This document shows, piece after piece, positions 1 to 7,053 of a stretch of DNA of 23,378 nucleotides. Origin of the DNA: Pirellulales bacterium (lineage in GTDB: Bacteria > Planctomycetota > Planctomycetia > Pirellulales > Thermoguttaceae); assembly GCA_030642635.1 (NCBI GenBank), contig DAOWNK010000014.1:1-23378 (forward strand), read 5' to 3'. Within the stretch, counting starts at the first letter, position 1. Each line of letters opens with the position of its first letter. Made by a program: the position numbers and the translations under genes. The notes beneath the pieces are model-generated. The model ran no database searches, had not been told where the DNA came from, and saw only the letters and a program-made list of their open reading frames with translations.

Positions 1-1
1 C

Positions 2-1291
2 GGCCGGGTAAGTGCATGGCGATGCGATGCGATCGAATATGCCGCAGTCGCAAGTCGGCTGAGTGAGAAATCGTACCGGTATGAAGACGACGTTGCCGCT
101 TGGCGTCCGGTCCGATGGCCGTGCGTTGATATCCATCCATTACGGGCCGAACAGAAGGCGGCGGTCGAGGCGTGGACGAACCTGCGTCGAGGTTGTATCG
201 TCATGCCAACCGGAACCGGCAAGACCGAAGTGGCATTGTCGATCATGGCCAAAACCGCCACATCCACGCTCGTCGTGGCCCCTGTGCGCGACCTGATGTA
301 CCAGTGGCACCGACGGATACTCTCGGGGCTGGGGTACGACGCCGGGATCATCGGAGATAATGTTTACCGAGTCCGGCCCGTATCCGTCACCACCTACGAC
401 AGTGCCTGTATCCACATGGAAAAGCTGGGGGACCGGTTCGGGCTGATTGTCTTTGACGAATGCCACCATCTGCCCGGCCCGATGCGTCGCGATGCCGCCG
501 GAATGTCCGCCGCTGCAATGCGGCTGGGACTTACCGCCACGCCCGAACGCTCCGACGGACGTCACACTGACCTCGATTGGCTGATCGGGCCGATAGTCTA
601 CGAGATGCCGATCTCCGCGGCCAAGGGCCGGACACTGGCCGACTATGAAGTCATCCGCGTTCCGGTCCACCTTTCCGCCGAGGAACAACTCCGCTACGAC
701 CGACTCTCCGGCGAGGTCCGCCGCTACATGGTGCAGCGTCGCAAAAATGATCCAAAATTCACATGGGAGGATCTATGCGCCGAGACGGGCAAAGCGACCG
801 AGGCACGCCGGGCACTAAAGGCATACTTTGCCAAAAGGTCGATTGAAGACCGAGCGGAGGAAAAGCTGCGCGTGCTCGAAGACCTGTTTCGGCTCCATGC
901 CCCGGAGCCGTGCATTATCTTCGTCGGCTCGAATGCCATGGCCCGCGACGTTTCCAGACGGTTCCTTATTCCCTGTTTGTTGAGTCATTGCGGGAAGAAG
1001 GAGCGGCTGGAAATCTTGCAAGGCCTGGAAAATGGGACCTATCCTGCACTGGTCGCCAACCGGGTGCTCGACGAGGGTGTCGATCTGCCGGAAGTAAAGG
1101 TTGCTATTGTTATCGGCGGTACGGCCTCCAGCCGGCAGGCCAAACAGCGGTTGGGCCGGGTGCTGCGAAAATCCGGCAACGCCCGGGCGGTGCTCTACGA
1201 AATCGTCTCGGCCGGGACGAACGAGGAACGCCGGTCTAGACGCCGAAGGAACAGCGATGCTTACGCGACAATTAGCCATCGCCGATTATGA
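2..1291 (+). CDS. xpb: XPB/Rad25-type SF2 DNA helicase (5' end cut by window edge)
   Basis: This is an ATP-dependent 3'-5' DNA helicase of superfamily 2. The frame is open to the left edge without a stop, so the gene starts outside the window. An ATG at 203 lies inside the Walker A region and cannot be the start. Visible residues: a Q-motif-like LRAEQKAAVEAW (about 46-57), Walker A PTGTGKT (69-75), DECHH box (152-156), LTATPER (177-183), motif V RVLDEGVDLP and motif VI QRLGRVLRK (382-390). The C-terminal GTNEERRSRRR-DAY segment is typical of XPB. In eukaryotes XPB opens DNA in TFIIH; in archaea it works with the nuclease Bax1. The next gene overlaps this one by 35 bp and encodes a Bax1 homologue, so a repair complex is likely. 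The N-terminal damage-recognition region cannot be judged here. Confidence 0.9.
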   Translation, partial: GRVSAWRCDAIEYAAVASRLSEKSYRYEDDVAAWRPVRWPCVDIHPLRAEQKAAVEAWTNLRRGCIVMPTGTGKTEVALSIMAKTATSTLVVAPVRDLMYQWHRRILSGLGYDAGIIGDNVYRVRPVSVTTYDSACIHMEKLGDRFGLIVFDECHHLPGPMRRDAAGMSAAAMRLGLTATPERSDGRHTDLDWLIGPIVYEMPISAAKGRTLADYEVIRVPVHLSAEEQLRYDRLSGEVRRYMVQRRKNDPKFTWEDLCAETGKATEARRALKAYFAKRSIEDRAEEKLRVLEDLFRLHAPEPCIIFVGSNAMARDVSRRFLIPCLLSHCGKKERLEILQGLENGTYPALVANRVLDEGVDLPEVKVAIVIGGTASSRQAKQRLGRVLRKSGNARAVLYEIVSAGTNEERRSRRRRNSDAYATISHRRL

Positions 1292-2462
1292 CGCCGGGCG
1301 AATTTTACCGGATCGGCTTACCAGACAATTACATCGGCAGTACCTCGATTACGCCGAGCGGATGCTGCACGTTTATCGTAACGGGGTCGGTCGGACGCGG
1401 CGCGAGTTGCACCGTGCGGTATGGACCGTTTTCGCCGAGGAAGAGGACTGCCCGGCACGTCGAATCGACGCTTTCTGCAAATTGCTCGACGACGTTTCTG
1501 CTTATCAGCGCGACCGGCGCGGTCGTGCCGCCGCCTTGCGACGCGAGGTGTTCCGCCTTGCCGCCGCGAAACATCCGTTGGTGCGCAGAGCAGACCGGCT
1601 GTTCGAGTCTGAGGAAGCTGTGGTCAAACGCGATATTGCCTCGCAGCTCGGCCGACCGTGGCGGGAGATCGATAAAGAACTGTTCGCCGATGTGATCGAA
1701 TTCCATCGCCTGGCGAAATTTGACGGGTATGCGGACGGCCGGGCGCTGCTTGCCCGATATAACGTCGCCCAGGTGCAGGCGGCGCTGTTCGGCGCGGTAT
1801 CGATGACCGTTTGGGCGACCGACGACTTCAAAACGATATTGCGTTACGCCAAGCTTGCACGACTTATGCACACGATAACGCGTACAGGCGCCGGCCGGTA
1901 CTGTATTCGTTTCGACGGTCCGGCGTCGGTGTTGCGTCGGACCAGGCGATACGGAGCGGCGATGGCCCGATTTCTACCGGCGCTGATTGCCTGCCGAGGA
2001 TGGCGAATGCACGCGGTAATCCGCACACGCCGCGGCTTCAGCGTCAGTCTCGATCTGTCGCACACCGACGGCTTGAACAGCCATCTGCCGCCGCCGGATG
2101 CGTTCGATTCCAGCGTGGAAGAGGCCTTTGCAAAAAAGTGGGGCGCCGATAAACGAAATGGTTGGCAACTGGTTCGTGAGGGCGAGATTCTGCACCATCG
2201 CCAAAAAGCGTTTGTACCCGACTTTGTGTTCCGCCACGACGACGGCCGGTCGGTGCTGATGGAAATCGTCGGCTTTTGGACTCCCGAGTACTTACAGGCC
2301 AAGGTTCAGACGTTGCGGACGTTCGCCGACAAACGGATTCTTCTGGCGGTTGCCGATCAGGCAAAAGACGCTGTCGCAGAACTTCCGACGGACGTCGTCA
2401 CGTACAAAACCGCCTTGCGAATAGACGACGTGCTCCAGCGACTCAACCCAGCAGACGATTGA
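1257..2462 (+). CDS. bax1: Bax1 / DUF790 family nuclease, partner of XPB
   Basis: This 401-residue protein resembles the DUF790/Bax1 family, in which archaeal members bind XPB and cut DNA near the unwound junction. Residues FDSSVEEAF (283-291), a PDF motif (321-323) and EIVGFWTPEYL (336-346) form a PD-(D/E)xK-like nuclease core at the C-terminus. The N-terminal ~270 residues are basic and helical, as in family members. The ATG at 1257 is preferred over upstream in-frame starts because it has an AAGGA Shine-Dalgarno 6 nt away and begins with the family-like MLTRQLAIADYDAGRILP. The start lies inside the helicase gene (35-bp overlap), which suggests translational coupling. The 3' end overlaps the convergent response regulator gene by 20 bp. 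Confidence 0.88.
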   Translation: MLTRQLAIADYDAGRILPDRLTRQLHRQYLDYAERMLHVYRNGVGRTRRELHRAVWTVFAEEEDCPARRIDAFCKLLDDVSAYQRDRRGRAAALRREVFRLAAAKHPLVRRADRLFESEEAVVKRDIASQLGRPWREIDKELFADVIEFHRLAKFDGYADGRALLARYNVAQVQAALFGAVSMTVWATDDFKTILRYAKLARLMHTITRTGAGRYCIRFDGPASVLRRTRRYGAAMARFLPALIACRGWRMHAVIRTRRGFSVSLDLSHTDGLNSHLPPPDAFDSSVEEAFAKKWGADKRNGWQLVREGEILHHRQKAFVPDFVFRHDDGRSVLMEIVGFWTPEYLQAKVQTLRTFADKRILLAVADQAKDAVAELPTDVVTYKTALRIDDVLQRLNPADD

Positions 2463-2844
2463 CACTCTCGACCAGCCTGTCAATAGCAAACGGCTTGCGG
2501 ATATAATCGTCCACACCGAGCATCTCGGCGTAGGCCTTGTGTCGGATGCCCTCATTGGCGGTAATCATGATTACCTTTATAGGCACCGGTCTGGTGCGCC
2601 GCAGCTTCTCCAGCACCAGAAAACCGCTTCGCTTCGGCATCATCATGTCGAGTATTACCAGGTCGGGGTTGTCGCGCTCGACCATCGCCAGCCCCTGGTT
2701 TCCGTCCCGAGCGATCACAATTTCGTAGCCGTTCGCCTCCAGTGTGAGCCGCATCGACTCGACGATCTCCCGGTCGTCATCGACCAGTAGGATTCGTTTC
2801 TGCTTGTTCTGTTCCGGTTCGACTTTTGTTTTTTCATCGACCAT
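2443..2844 (-). CDS. Stand-alone response regulator receiver (REC) protein
   Basis: This is a 133-residue CheY-like receiver with no output domain. The acidic pocket D22-D24, the phospho-acceptor D66 (ILDMMMP), the switch T95 and K117 (KPF) are all present, so phosphorylation by a histidine kinase is expected. About 16 hydrophilic residues precede the fold. No kinase gene is nearby, so its partner is unknown; such proteins commonly act by protein-protein contact. The ATG at 2844 has a GGAGG-like site about 11 nt upstream. The 3' end overlaps the convergent bax1 gene by 20 bp. Confidence 0.93.
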   Translation of the reverse strand: MVDEKTKVEPEQNKQKRILLVDDDREIVESMRLTLEANGYEIVIARDGNQGLAMVERDNPDLVILDMMMPKRSGFLVLEKLRRTRPVPIKVIMITANEGIRHKAYAEMLGVDDYIRKPFAIDRLVESVNRLLG

Positions 2845-3080
2845 GATACACCCACCCTCCAGTCGTGGTACGGCTCACCGGCATATCCGGCCGCAAATCG
2901 ACCATAATCACAGACAGGCCGGAATTTACTTATTCCTAGCCTATATTGCCCAAGATTGCAATAGGGCCAAGGTGAAAGGCAACCGTTCGCAAAACAGCGC
3001 AGCCCATCGCGGTCGGCCGCAATCAGGACGGTGCGGCCGGCACGCGATGAACATGCACTGCTGGGAGGGAGTTTTGCTGG

Positions 3081-3302
3081 TTACTGGATAGGGGCCACTG
3101 TGTACGGGGCCGGCCCAGGGGTAATCATCGGCGGTGTCGCGCATGGATCACACGGATTACATGTAGGGCATGGACTGGCTAAGACCGGTGCCGGCAGACA
3201 CGGATCGCACGGTGCTCCGCGACATAACCAATTGCAGCAACGGCACCCGACCGTGCTGCTCGTCAGCATCAACACAGCCGTTAAAATAAACAGTTTCTTC
3301 AT
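3081..3302 (-). CDS. Small Cys/Pro-rich putative lipoprotein
   Basis: This 73-residue protein starts with MKKLFILTAVLMLTSSTVGC, a lysine-rich n-region, hydrophobic core and a lipobox-like TVGC. The mature part is very rich in cysteine and proline (CRCCNWLCRGAPCDPC, then PCPTCNPCDPC). The frame continues upstream, but the ATG at 3302 is chosen because it begins a clean signal peptide and has GGAGA about 11 nt before it. Threonine at -3 of the lipobox is unusual, so it may instead be cleaved by signal peptidase I. Function is unknown. Small Cys-rich surface proteins are common in planctomycetes, which is the only context available. Confidence 0.65.
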   Translation of the reverse strand: MKKLFILTAVLMLTSSTVGCRCCNWLCRGAPCDPCLPAPVLASPCPTCNPCDPCATPPMITPGPAPYTVAPIQ

Positions 3303-3472
3303 AATTCGAATCTCCAATCGAAACGTACTTGTTCCTTCATATAGCTTTCGCCAAGTCAACTCTACACCACGATTGATGATGTGCAAATGCAACTTGTGTA
3401 TTTTTTGAAACATCTTTTTCGCGTCCCTGCTACCCAAGACGTTGAAAACAAGCTACATTTACGAAAGGCTGA

Positions 3473-3526
3473 AGTAGGGTGCGTAAAACGCACCGACTAA
3501 TTGTGGTGCGTTTTACGCACCCTACT
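3473..3526. repeat. Nested palindrome (22-bp inverted repeat, each arm itself palindromic)
   Basis: Two perfect 22-nt arms (3473-3494 and 3505-3526) surround a 10-nt loop. Each arm also contains GGTGCGT-AAA-ACGCACC, so it can fold on its own. The element lies between the divergently transcribed lipoprotein and hydrolase genes, 17 bp before the hydrolase ATG. It resembles dispersed intergenic repeats common in planctomycetes. Confidence 0.85.
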
Positions 3527-3543
3527 GATAAAATATTGTACAA

Positions 3544-4527
3544 ATGAAAAATCTTAAGTTCTGTGTTCTCTGTGTCTTTGTGACGAATATCGCACTGGCA
3601 ACGTTTATTACAGTGGCGCCGGCAACTGCCGACGATTTAACTGAACCTTTCTGGCTGATCAGCACCCGCCGGGCGGCACGGTGCGGCCAGGTGGACGGCA
3701 CCGAACAAAAAATCGATTTTTACCGGCTTCAGGCCGACAAACAATGGCTGACGACTGATTGCGATACCTTTCTGCAAACTTGTGATCCGGCAGTGCCGAC
3801 AACCATTTTTATTCACGGCAATCGCGCCGGGCGAAACACGGCAATCCGACAGGGGTGGCGCATCTACCGACAACTGAAACAGGAAGCCGACGGACGGCCG
3901 TTCCGGTTCGTCGTCTGGTCGTGGCCGAGCAACCGGATTCGTGGACGCAACCGGCGCGACGTGCGGGTAAAAGCGTGCTACAGCGACCTGCAGAGCTACT
4001 ACCTGGCCGAGTATCTCGACCGAGTGGGGCCGGACGTCCGGGTTAACCTGATCGGATACAGCTTTGGCGCCAGAATTATCACCGGCGCCTTGCACATGCT
4101 CGCCGGCGGCAAGGTGGCCGGACGTGGGTTGATCGATCAGGATTCGTCGAACTTATCGGATTTATCGGAAGAAAACGATGCTGAGGGGCCACGGTTCCGT
4201 GCAATACTTGTGGCCTCTGCAATCGACGCCGGATGGTTGATTCCCGGACGTCGCAACGGATTGGCCGTCTCCCAGGTCGATCGCATATTGGTCACCTGCA
4301 ACGGCTGCGATCCGGTATTACGATGGTATCCGCTGATGTACGGCTGCAGAGGTCCCCAGGCGGCCGGCTACGTTGGGGCGTATTGCCTCGGCCAATCGTG
4401 CGAGCAGATCGAATCGCTCGATGTGAGCTGCTCCGTCGGCCGGATACACGACTTTACCTGCTATATGGAATCCGCACCGCTGCGTCGGCGGTTGGCCCGG
4501 TATGCGTTTTTTGAAGATGCCAGGTAG
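3544..4527 (+). CDS. Secreted alpha/beta-hydrolase fold protein
   Basis: This 327-residue protein has an N-terminal signal peptide (about 1-29, ending APATA). The hydrolase signature is clear: an oxyanion-hole segment FIHGNRA (89-95) and a nucleophile elbow GYSFGAR (171-177, S173). Likely triad partners are D256 (NGCDPVL) and H302 (RIHDF). A poorly conserved insertion (about 198-215) resembles a lid. There are about a dozen cysteines, consistent with an extracytoplasmic location. The substrate is not predictable; lipase/esterase-like activity is inferred from the fold only. No Shine-Dalgarno is evident before the ATG at 3544, and the nested palindrome lies 17 bp upstream. The gene precedes the riboswitch-controlled unit but is separated from it by 330 bp. 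Confidence 0.8.
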   Translation: MKNLKFCVLCVFVTNIALATFITVAPATADDLTEPFWLISTRRAARCGQVDGTEQKIDFYRLQADKQWLTTDCDTFLQTCDPAVPTTIFIHGNRAGRNTAIRQGWRIYRQLKQEADGRPFRFVVWSWPSNRIRGRNRRDVRVKACYSDLQSYYLAEYLDRVGPDVRVNLIGYSFGARIITGALHMLAGGKVAGRGLIDQDSSNLSDLSEENDAEGPRFRAILVASAIDAGWLIPGRRNGLAVSQVDRILVTCNGCDPVLRWYPLMYGCRGPQAAGYVGAYCLGQSCEQIESLDVSCSVGRIHDFTCYMESAPLRRRLARYAFFEDAR

Positions 4528-4542
4528 GCCGGGTCGCGACGA

Positions 4543-4579
4543 TTTGACAACCCCCGATTTATTTGACAAACCCCGATTT
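4543..4579 (+). repeat. Tandem 19-bp repeat carrying a -35-like element
   Basis: Two nearly identical 18-nt copies (4543-4560 and 4562-4579), one mismatch, repeat in 19-bp phase. Each carries a perfect TTGACA hexamer followed by a CCCCGATTT segment. They lie directly upstream of the riboswitch. Confidence 0.75.
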
Positions 4580-4591
4580 GTGACCTAGAGA
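4563..4591 (+). promoter_or_regulatory. Candidate sigma-70 promoter of the riboswitch leader
   Basis: TTGACA at 4563-4568, a 17-nt spacer, then TAGAGA at 4586-4591 as a weak -10. Transcription would begin near 4598, about 45 nt before the aptamer. The -35 is perfect and the -10 poor. Confidence 0.4.
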
Positions 4592-4640
4592 ATCTATAGA
4601 GGGAATTCCGTCTACACCGGTGCAGAATCGGTGCAGACCT

Positions 4641-4725
4641 ACAAACCGAAACGGCAAACCGATCGCGAGGTCGGGACGCAAAGCCTTGGGGCTCCTCCGG
4701 GAGCCGGCCGGGCTGCCGAAGTTTG
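4641..4725 (+). ncRNA. Cyclic di-GMP-I (GEMM-I) riboswitch aptamer
   Basis: The conserved GEMM-I core is readable: GGCAAACC (4653-4660), a hairpin, then GGGACGCAAAGCC (4673-4685). The P2 stem pairs 4659-4664 with 4669-4674 and is capped by the GNRA tetraloop GCGA (4665-4668), which docks into P3 in known structures. P3 contains a perfect 6-bp hairpin (4690-4695 with 4700-4705). The 3' side ends GGCTGCCGAAG, like family members. It is in sense orientation, about 130 nt before the start of the TadG-like gene. Downstream, a 9-bp hairpin (4727-4735 with 4739-4747) may be part of the expression platform; it has no U-tract, so whether the switch is on or off cannot be told. Confidence 0.88.
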
Positions 4726-4726
4726 C

Positions 4727-4747
4727 AACCTTACCAGAGGTAAGGTT
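4727..4747 (+). other. Hairpin after the riboswitch, possible expression platform
   Basis: Perfect 9-bp inverted repeat AACCTTACC / GGTAAGGTT with a 3-nt AGA loop, starting two bases after the aptamer. No T-run follows, so it is not a classic terminator. It may compete with aptamer pairing or protect the leader. The remaining ~110 nt to the start codon hold no other gene. Confidence 0.5.
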
Positions 4748-4857
4748 GGAGCGTCGGTGTGCGTCTCGTCACTCGCGTTTCTTTTTATGCCTTGACGCGG
4801 GTCGATTCTTGACCAACATTTTCACATATCTCTACCTGCGTTAATAGAGGACTCCCG

Positions 4858-6951
4858 ATGAACGATCAATGTCATCAGTCGGCAAAACGGTCTGGACACC
4901 CGCGTCGTGGTGTTACTTTGGTCCTGGCCGCGATATTCACCGTGGTGATGCTCGGTGTGATTGCATTTGCAATCGACCTGGGACACGTTGTGTTGGTTCG
5001 CACCCAGCTTCAGGTTGCAGCGGATTCCGCCGCAATGGCGGCTGCCGCCTCGATGGGCCTGCCTCGCAACGAAATGCTTGCCGTCGCCAATGAATACGCC
5101 GGTTATCATTCGGCCCAAGCCAAATCGGTCGAACTACTCGATGAGGAGATCGAGTACGGCACCTGGGATACCACCACGCGAACCTTCACGCCTTCACCTA
5201 CGCATGGAAACGCCATCCGGGTGACCGCACGCACCCATGCATCCACCACCGGTGAATCTAAAATGTTCTTCGGCAAGATATTCGGCCGGTTCTCTTTCGC
5301 ACAAAAGGCATCCGCCGTGGCAATGGCCAACCCGCGAGATATCTGCTTTGTAGTCGATCTGTCCGGCTCGATGAACGACGACAGCGAACCGTGTTGGGCC
5401 ACCAAGGCAATCAACAAGACCTTCGCATCCGACGGCTACCCTACCATCGGCAACGACCTGGTGCAGCAGCTTTATGACGATTTCGGTTACGGGAGGTACT
5501 CGGGGCCGGAGCAGTATATTGGCAAGCCGTTTAGGATAAAGAGCAACAAGTGGGCGTATGCCGAACTGACCAGAAACGGCGGACCGCTCACAAAAAGGAG
5601 AATCCCCCGTAGATACCGAATCCGAAACTGGGACAATGAAACTACTCGCAAACGCAAGGCCTACTCGGCACTGATCGACTACCAAATCCGCAGGGTCATG
5701 CGCAACGTCAAACCGACTCCCAACAGCAGTACCAACTACGCCTATTGGGAAAAGTACCTTGACTACATCATCCGTCCGGTAAAGGTGGCGCCATTGCTGC
5801 CGCCGCCACCACCGCCTAAACCACCGGTCGGCCTGTTGCTGCCCCAGCATCAACTTAACTGGTACGCCGCCTGGAAAGCCGATTCGTCCGAAGAGTCGAT
5901 CCCTCGGCTGATGCCGCAAAATCCTGAGCAGCAACTGGCGATGGCGCCGGGTGCGTGGGAAGGTGTGTTGTTGCCCCAGTTGCTTGTGGGCGTAAAACCG
6001 GGCACGCCGCCGAACAGCCGCGGCTGGCTTCCGCCAAACCAAGACAGTGATAGAATCCATAAGTTCAACAACCCGAACAAGAGTACGTTTCCAAATGCCA
6101 AGGGTGTTTGGCAGTACCGTAACCAAATCGGGTACCGCACGTACTTGCAGTTCATGCTCGATCACGGCCGCGACCTGAAGCCGGTGGGCGGCCAGTACGT
6201 GCCGCTCTCGAAGCACAGCCAATACTGCCCGTGGCACGACGAAGAGACAGCCGGCGGCACGTTCAGCTTTCCGCCGCGTGCCCAGCCGATGCACGCGGCG
6301 CGTCGGGCGCTGATTGCCGCCATACAAGTGGTCAAGGAACGCAACGCCAGTATTACCGACTCGCAGCAGCAAGACTGGGTTTCGATTGTCACGTTCGACA
6401 CGCTTTCCAACGGCGGACCGGTTGTTAAACAATCGCTAACCGCCGATTACGACCAGGCGATGCTCGCCTGCACCGATTTGCAAGCTGTCGGCGATAAGAG
6501 ATCGACGACCGCCACTGAAAGCGGCATGATCGTCGCTCGGGAGCACATCTGCAAGGAAAGCGAGGGCGGGCAAGGACGTTACTCGACCAACAAGATCGTC
6601 GTCCTGTTGACCGACGGACTGCCTAACCTCTACAGCAGCAGCAATGCCGAAATCGACGCCTTTATGGCCGAGAACTCAAGCGACAACTTCTACGGCGGCG
6701 GATACTATTGGTTCGACGCGCCGTTGATGCAGGCCATGCAAATGCAAATGGACAAGTGGTATACTTTCCCGGTCGGCGTCGGGCTGGGAACCGACTACAA
6801 CTTCATGGACCGCATGGCCAGGATGGGAGAAACGGCCAACGACGACGGCGAGAGTTCTCGCGGCAGCGGCAACCCGGCCGAATATGAGCAACGGCTAACC
6901 GAAATATTCGAGGAGATTATCACCAACCCGAAGGTCAGGCTCGTACAGTAG
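4858..6951 (+). CDS. TadG-like membrane protein with split von Willebrand factor A domain
   Basis: This 697-residue protein begins with a TadE/TadG-type segment: a basic stretch, one membrane helix (about 19-40) and the AIDLGHV-QLQVAADSAAMAAA helix typical of Flp/Tad pilus-assembly proteins. A VWA domain follows with MIDAS motif DLSGSM (167-172), a threonine-rich MIDAS loop (STTATESG, 549-556) and LLTDG (583-587). About 300 residues (roughly 175-475) are inserted between the first MIDAS motif and the next helix; they include a proline run (314-323). The bulk is probably outside the cytoplasmic membrane and binds a metal ion and a partner protein. ATG 4858 has GAGGA 6 nt upstream. The c-di-GMP riboswitch in its leader points to a role in adhesion or sessile life. 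The other tad genes are not in the window. Confidence 0.85.
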   Translation: MNDQCHQSAKRSGHPRRGVTLVLAAIFTVVMLGVIAFAIDLGHVVLVRTQLQVAADSAAMAAAASMGLPRNEMLAVANEYAGYHSAQAKSVELLDEEIEYGTWDTTTRTFTPSPTHGNAIRVTARTHASTTGESKMFFGKIFGRFSFAQKASAVAMANPRDICFVVDLSGSMNDDSEPCWATKAINKTFASDGYPTIGNDLVQQLYDDFGYGRYSGPEQYIGKPFRIKSNKWAYAELTRNGGPLTKRRIPRRYRIRNWDNETTRKRKAYSALIDYQIRRVMRNVKPTPNSSTNYAYWEKYLDYIIRPVKVAPLLPPPPPPKPPVGLLLPQHQLNWYAAWKADSSEESIPRLMPQNPEQQLAMAPGAWEGVLLPQLLVGVKPGTPPNSRGWLPPNQDSDRIHKFNNPNKSTFPNAKGVWQYRNQIGYRTYLQFMLDHGRDLKPVGGQYVPLSKHSQYCPWHDEETAGGTFSFPPRAQPMHAARRALIAAIQVVKERNASITDSQQQDWVSIVTFDTLSNGGPVVKQSLTADYDQAMLACTDLQAVGDKRSTTATESGMIVAREHICKESEGGQGRYSTNKIVVLLTDGLPNLYSSSNAEIDAFMAENSSDNFYGGGYYWFDAPLMQAMQMQMDKWYTFPVGVGLGTDYNFMDRMARMGETANDDGESSRGSGNPAEYEQRLTEIFEEIITNPKVRLVQ

Positions 6952-6967
6952 TAAAAAATTTACAAAC

Positions 6968-6996
6968 CTCGTTCCCAGGCTCTGCCTGGGAGCGAG
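6968..6996. repeat. Inverted repeat after the TadG-like gene
   Basis: CTCGTTCCCAGGC / GCCTGGGAGCGAG with a TCT loop; 13-bp stem with one G-T pair. No T-run follows on the plus strand. Its sequence matches a dispersed type often seen between planctomycete genes. It may stabilise the upstream mRNA or partly terminate before the GGDEF gene. Confidence 0.75.
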
Positions 6997-7053
6997 TGGA
7001 AGGGGGGTATATACTATAAGGGGTTTGGCATCTGGAAGAATTACTGATATATA

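Noticed and set aside
203..1291. Helicase gene starting at the ATG at 203
   Set aside because: That ATG lies directly before Walker A and would remove the Q-motif region; the frame is open and protein-like to the left edge.
4620..4844. 74-residue frame over the riboswitch
   Set aside because: It overlaps a structured RNA aptamer and has no ribosome site.
5194..6432. 412-residue frame antisense to the TadG-like gene
   Set aside because: It has no protein-like domains; the plus-strand frame carries TadG and VWA motifs.
6968..6996. Classic intrinsic terminator after the TadG-like gene
   Set aside because: A strong stem is present but no T-run follows, so it is listed as a repeat.
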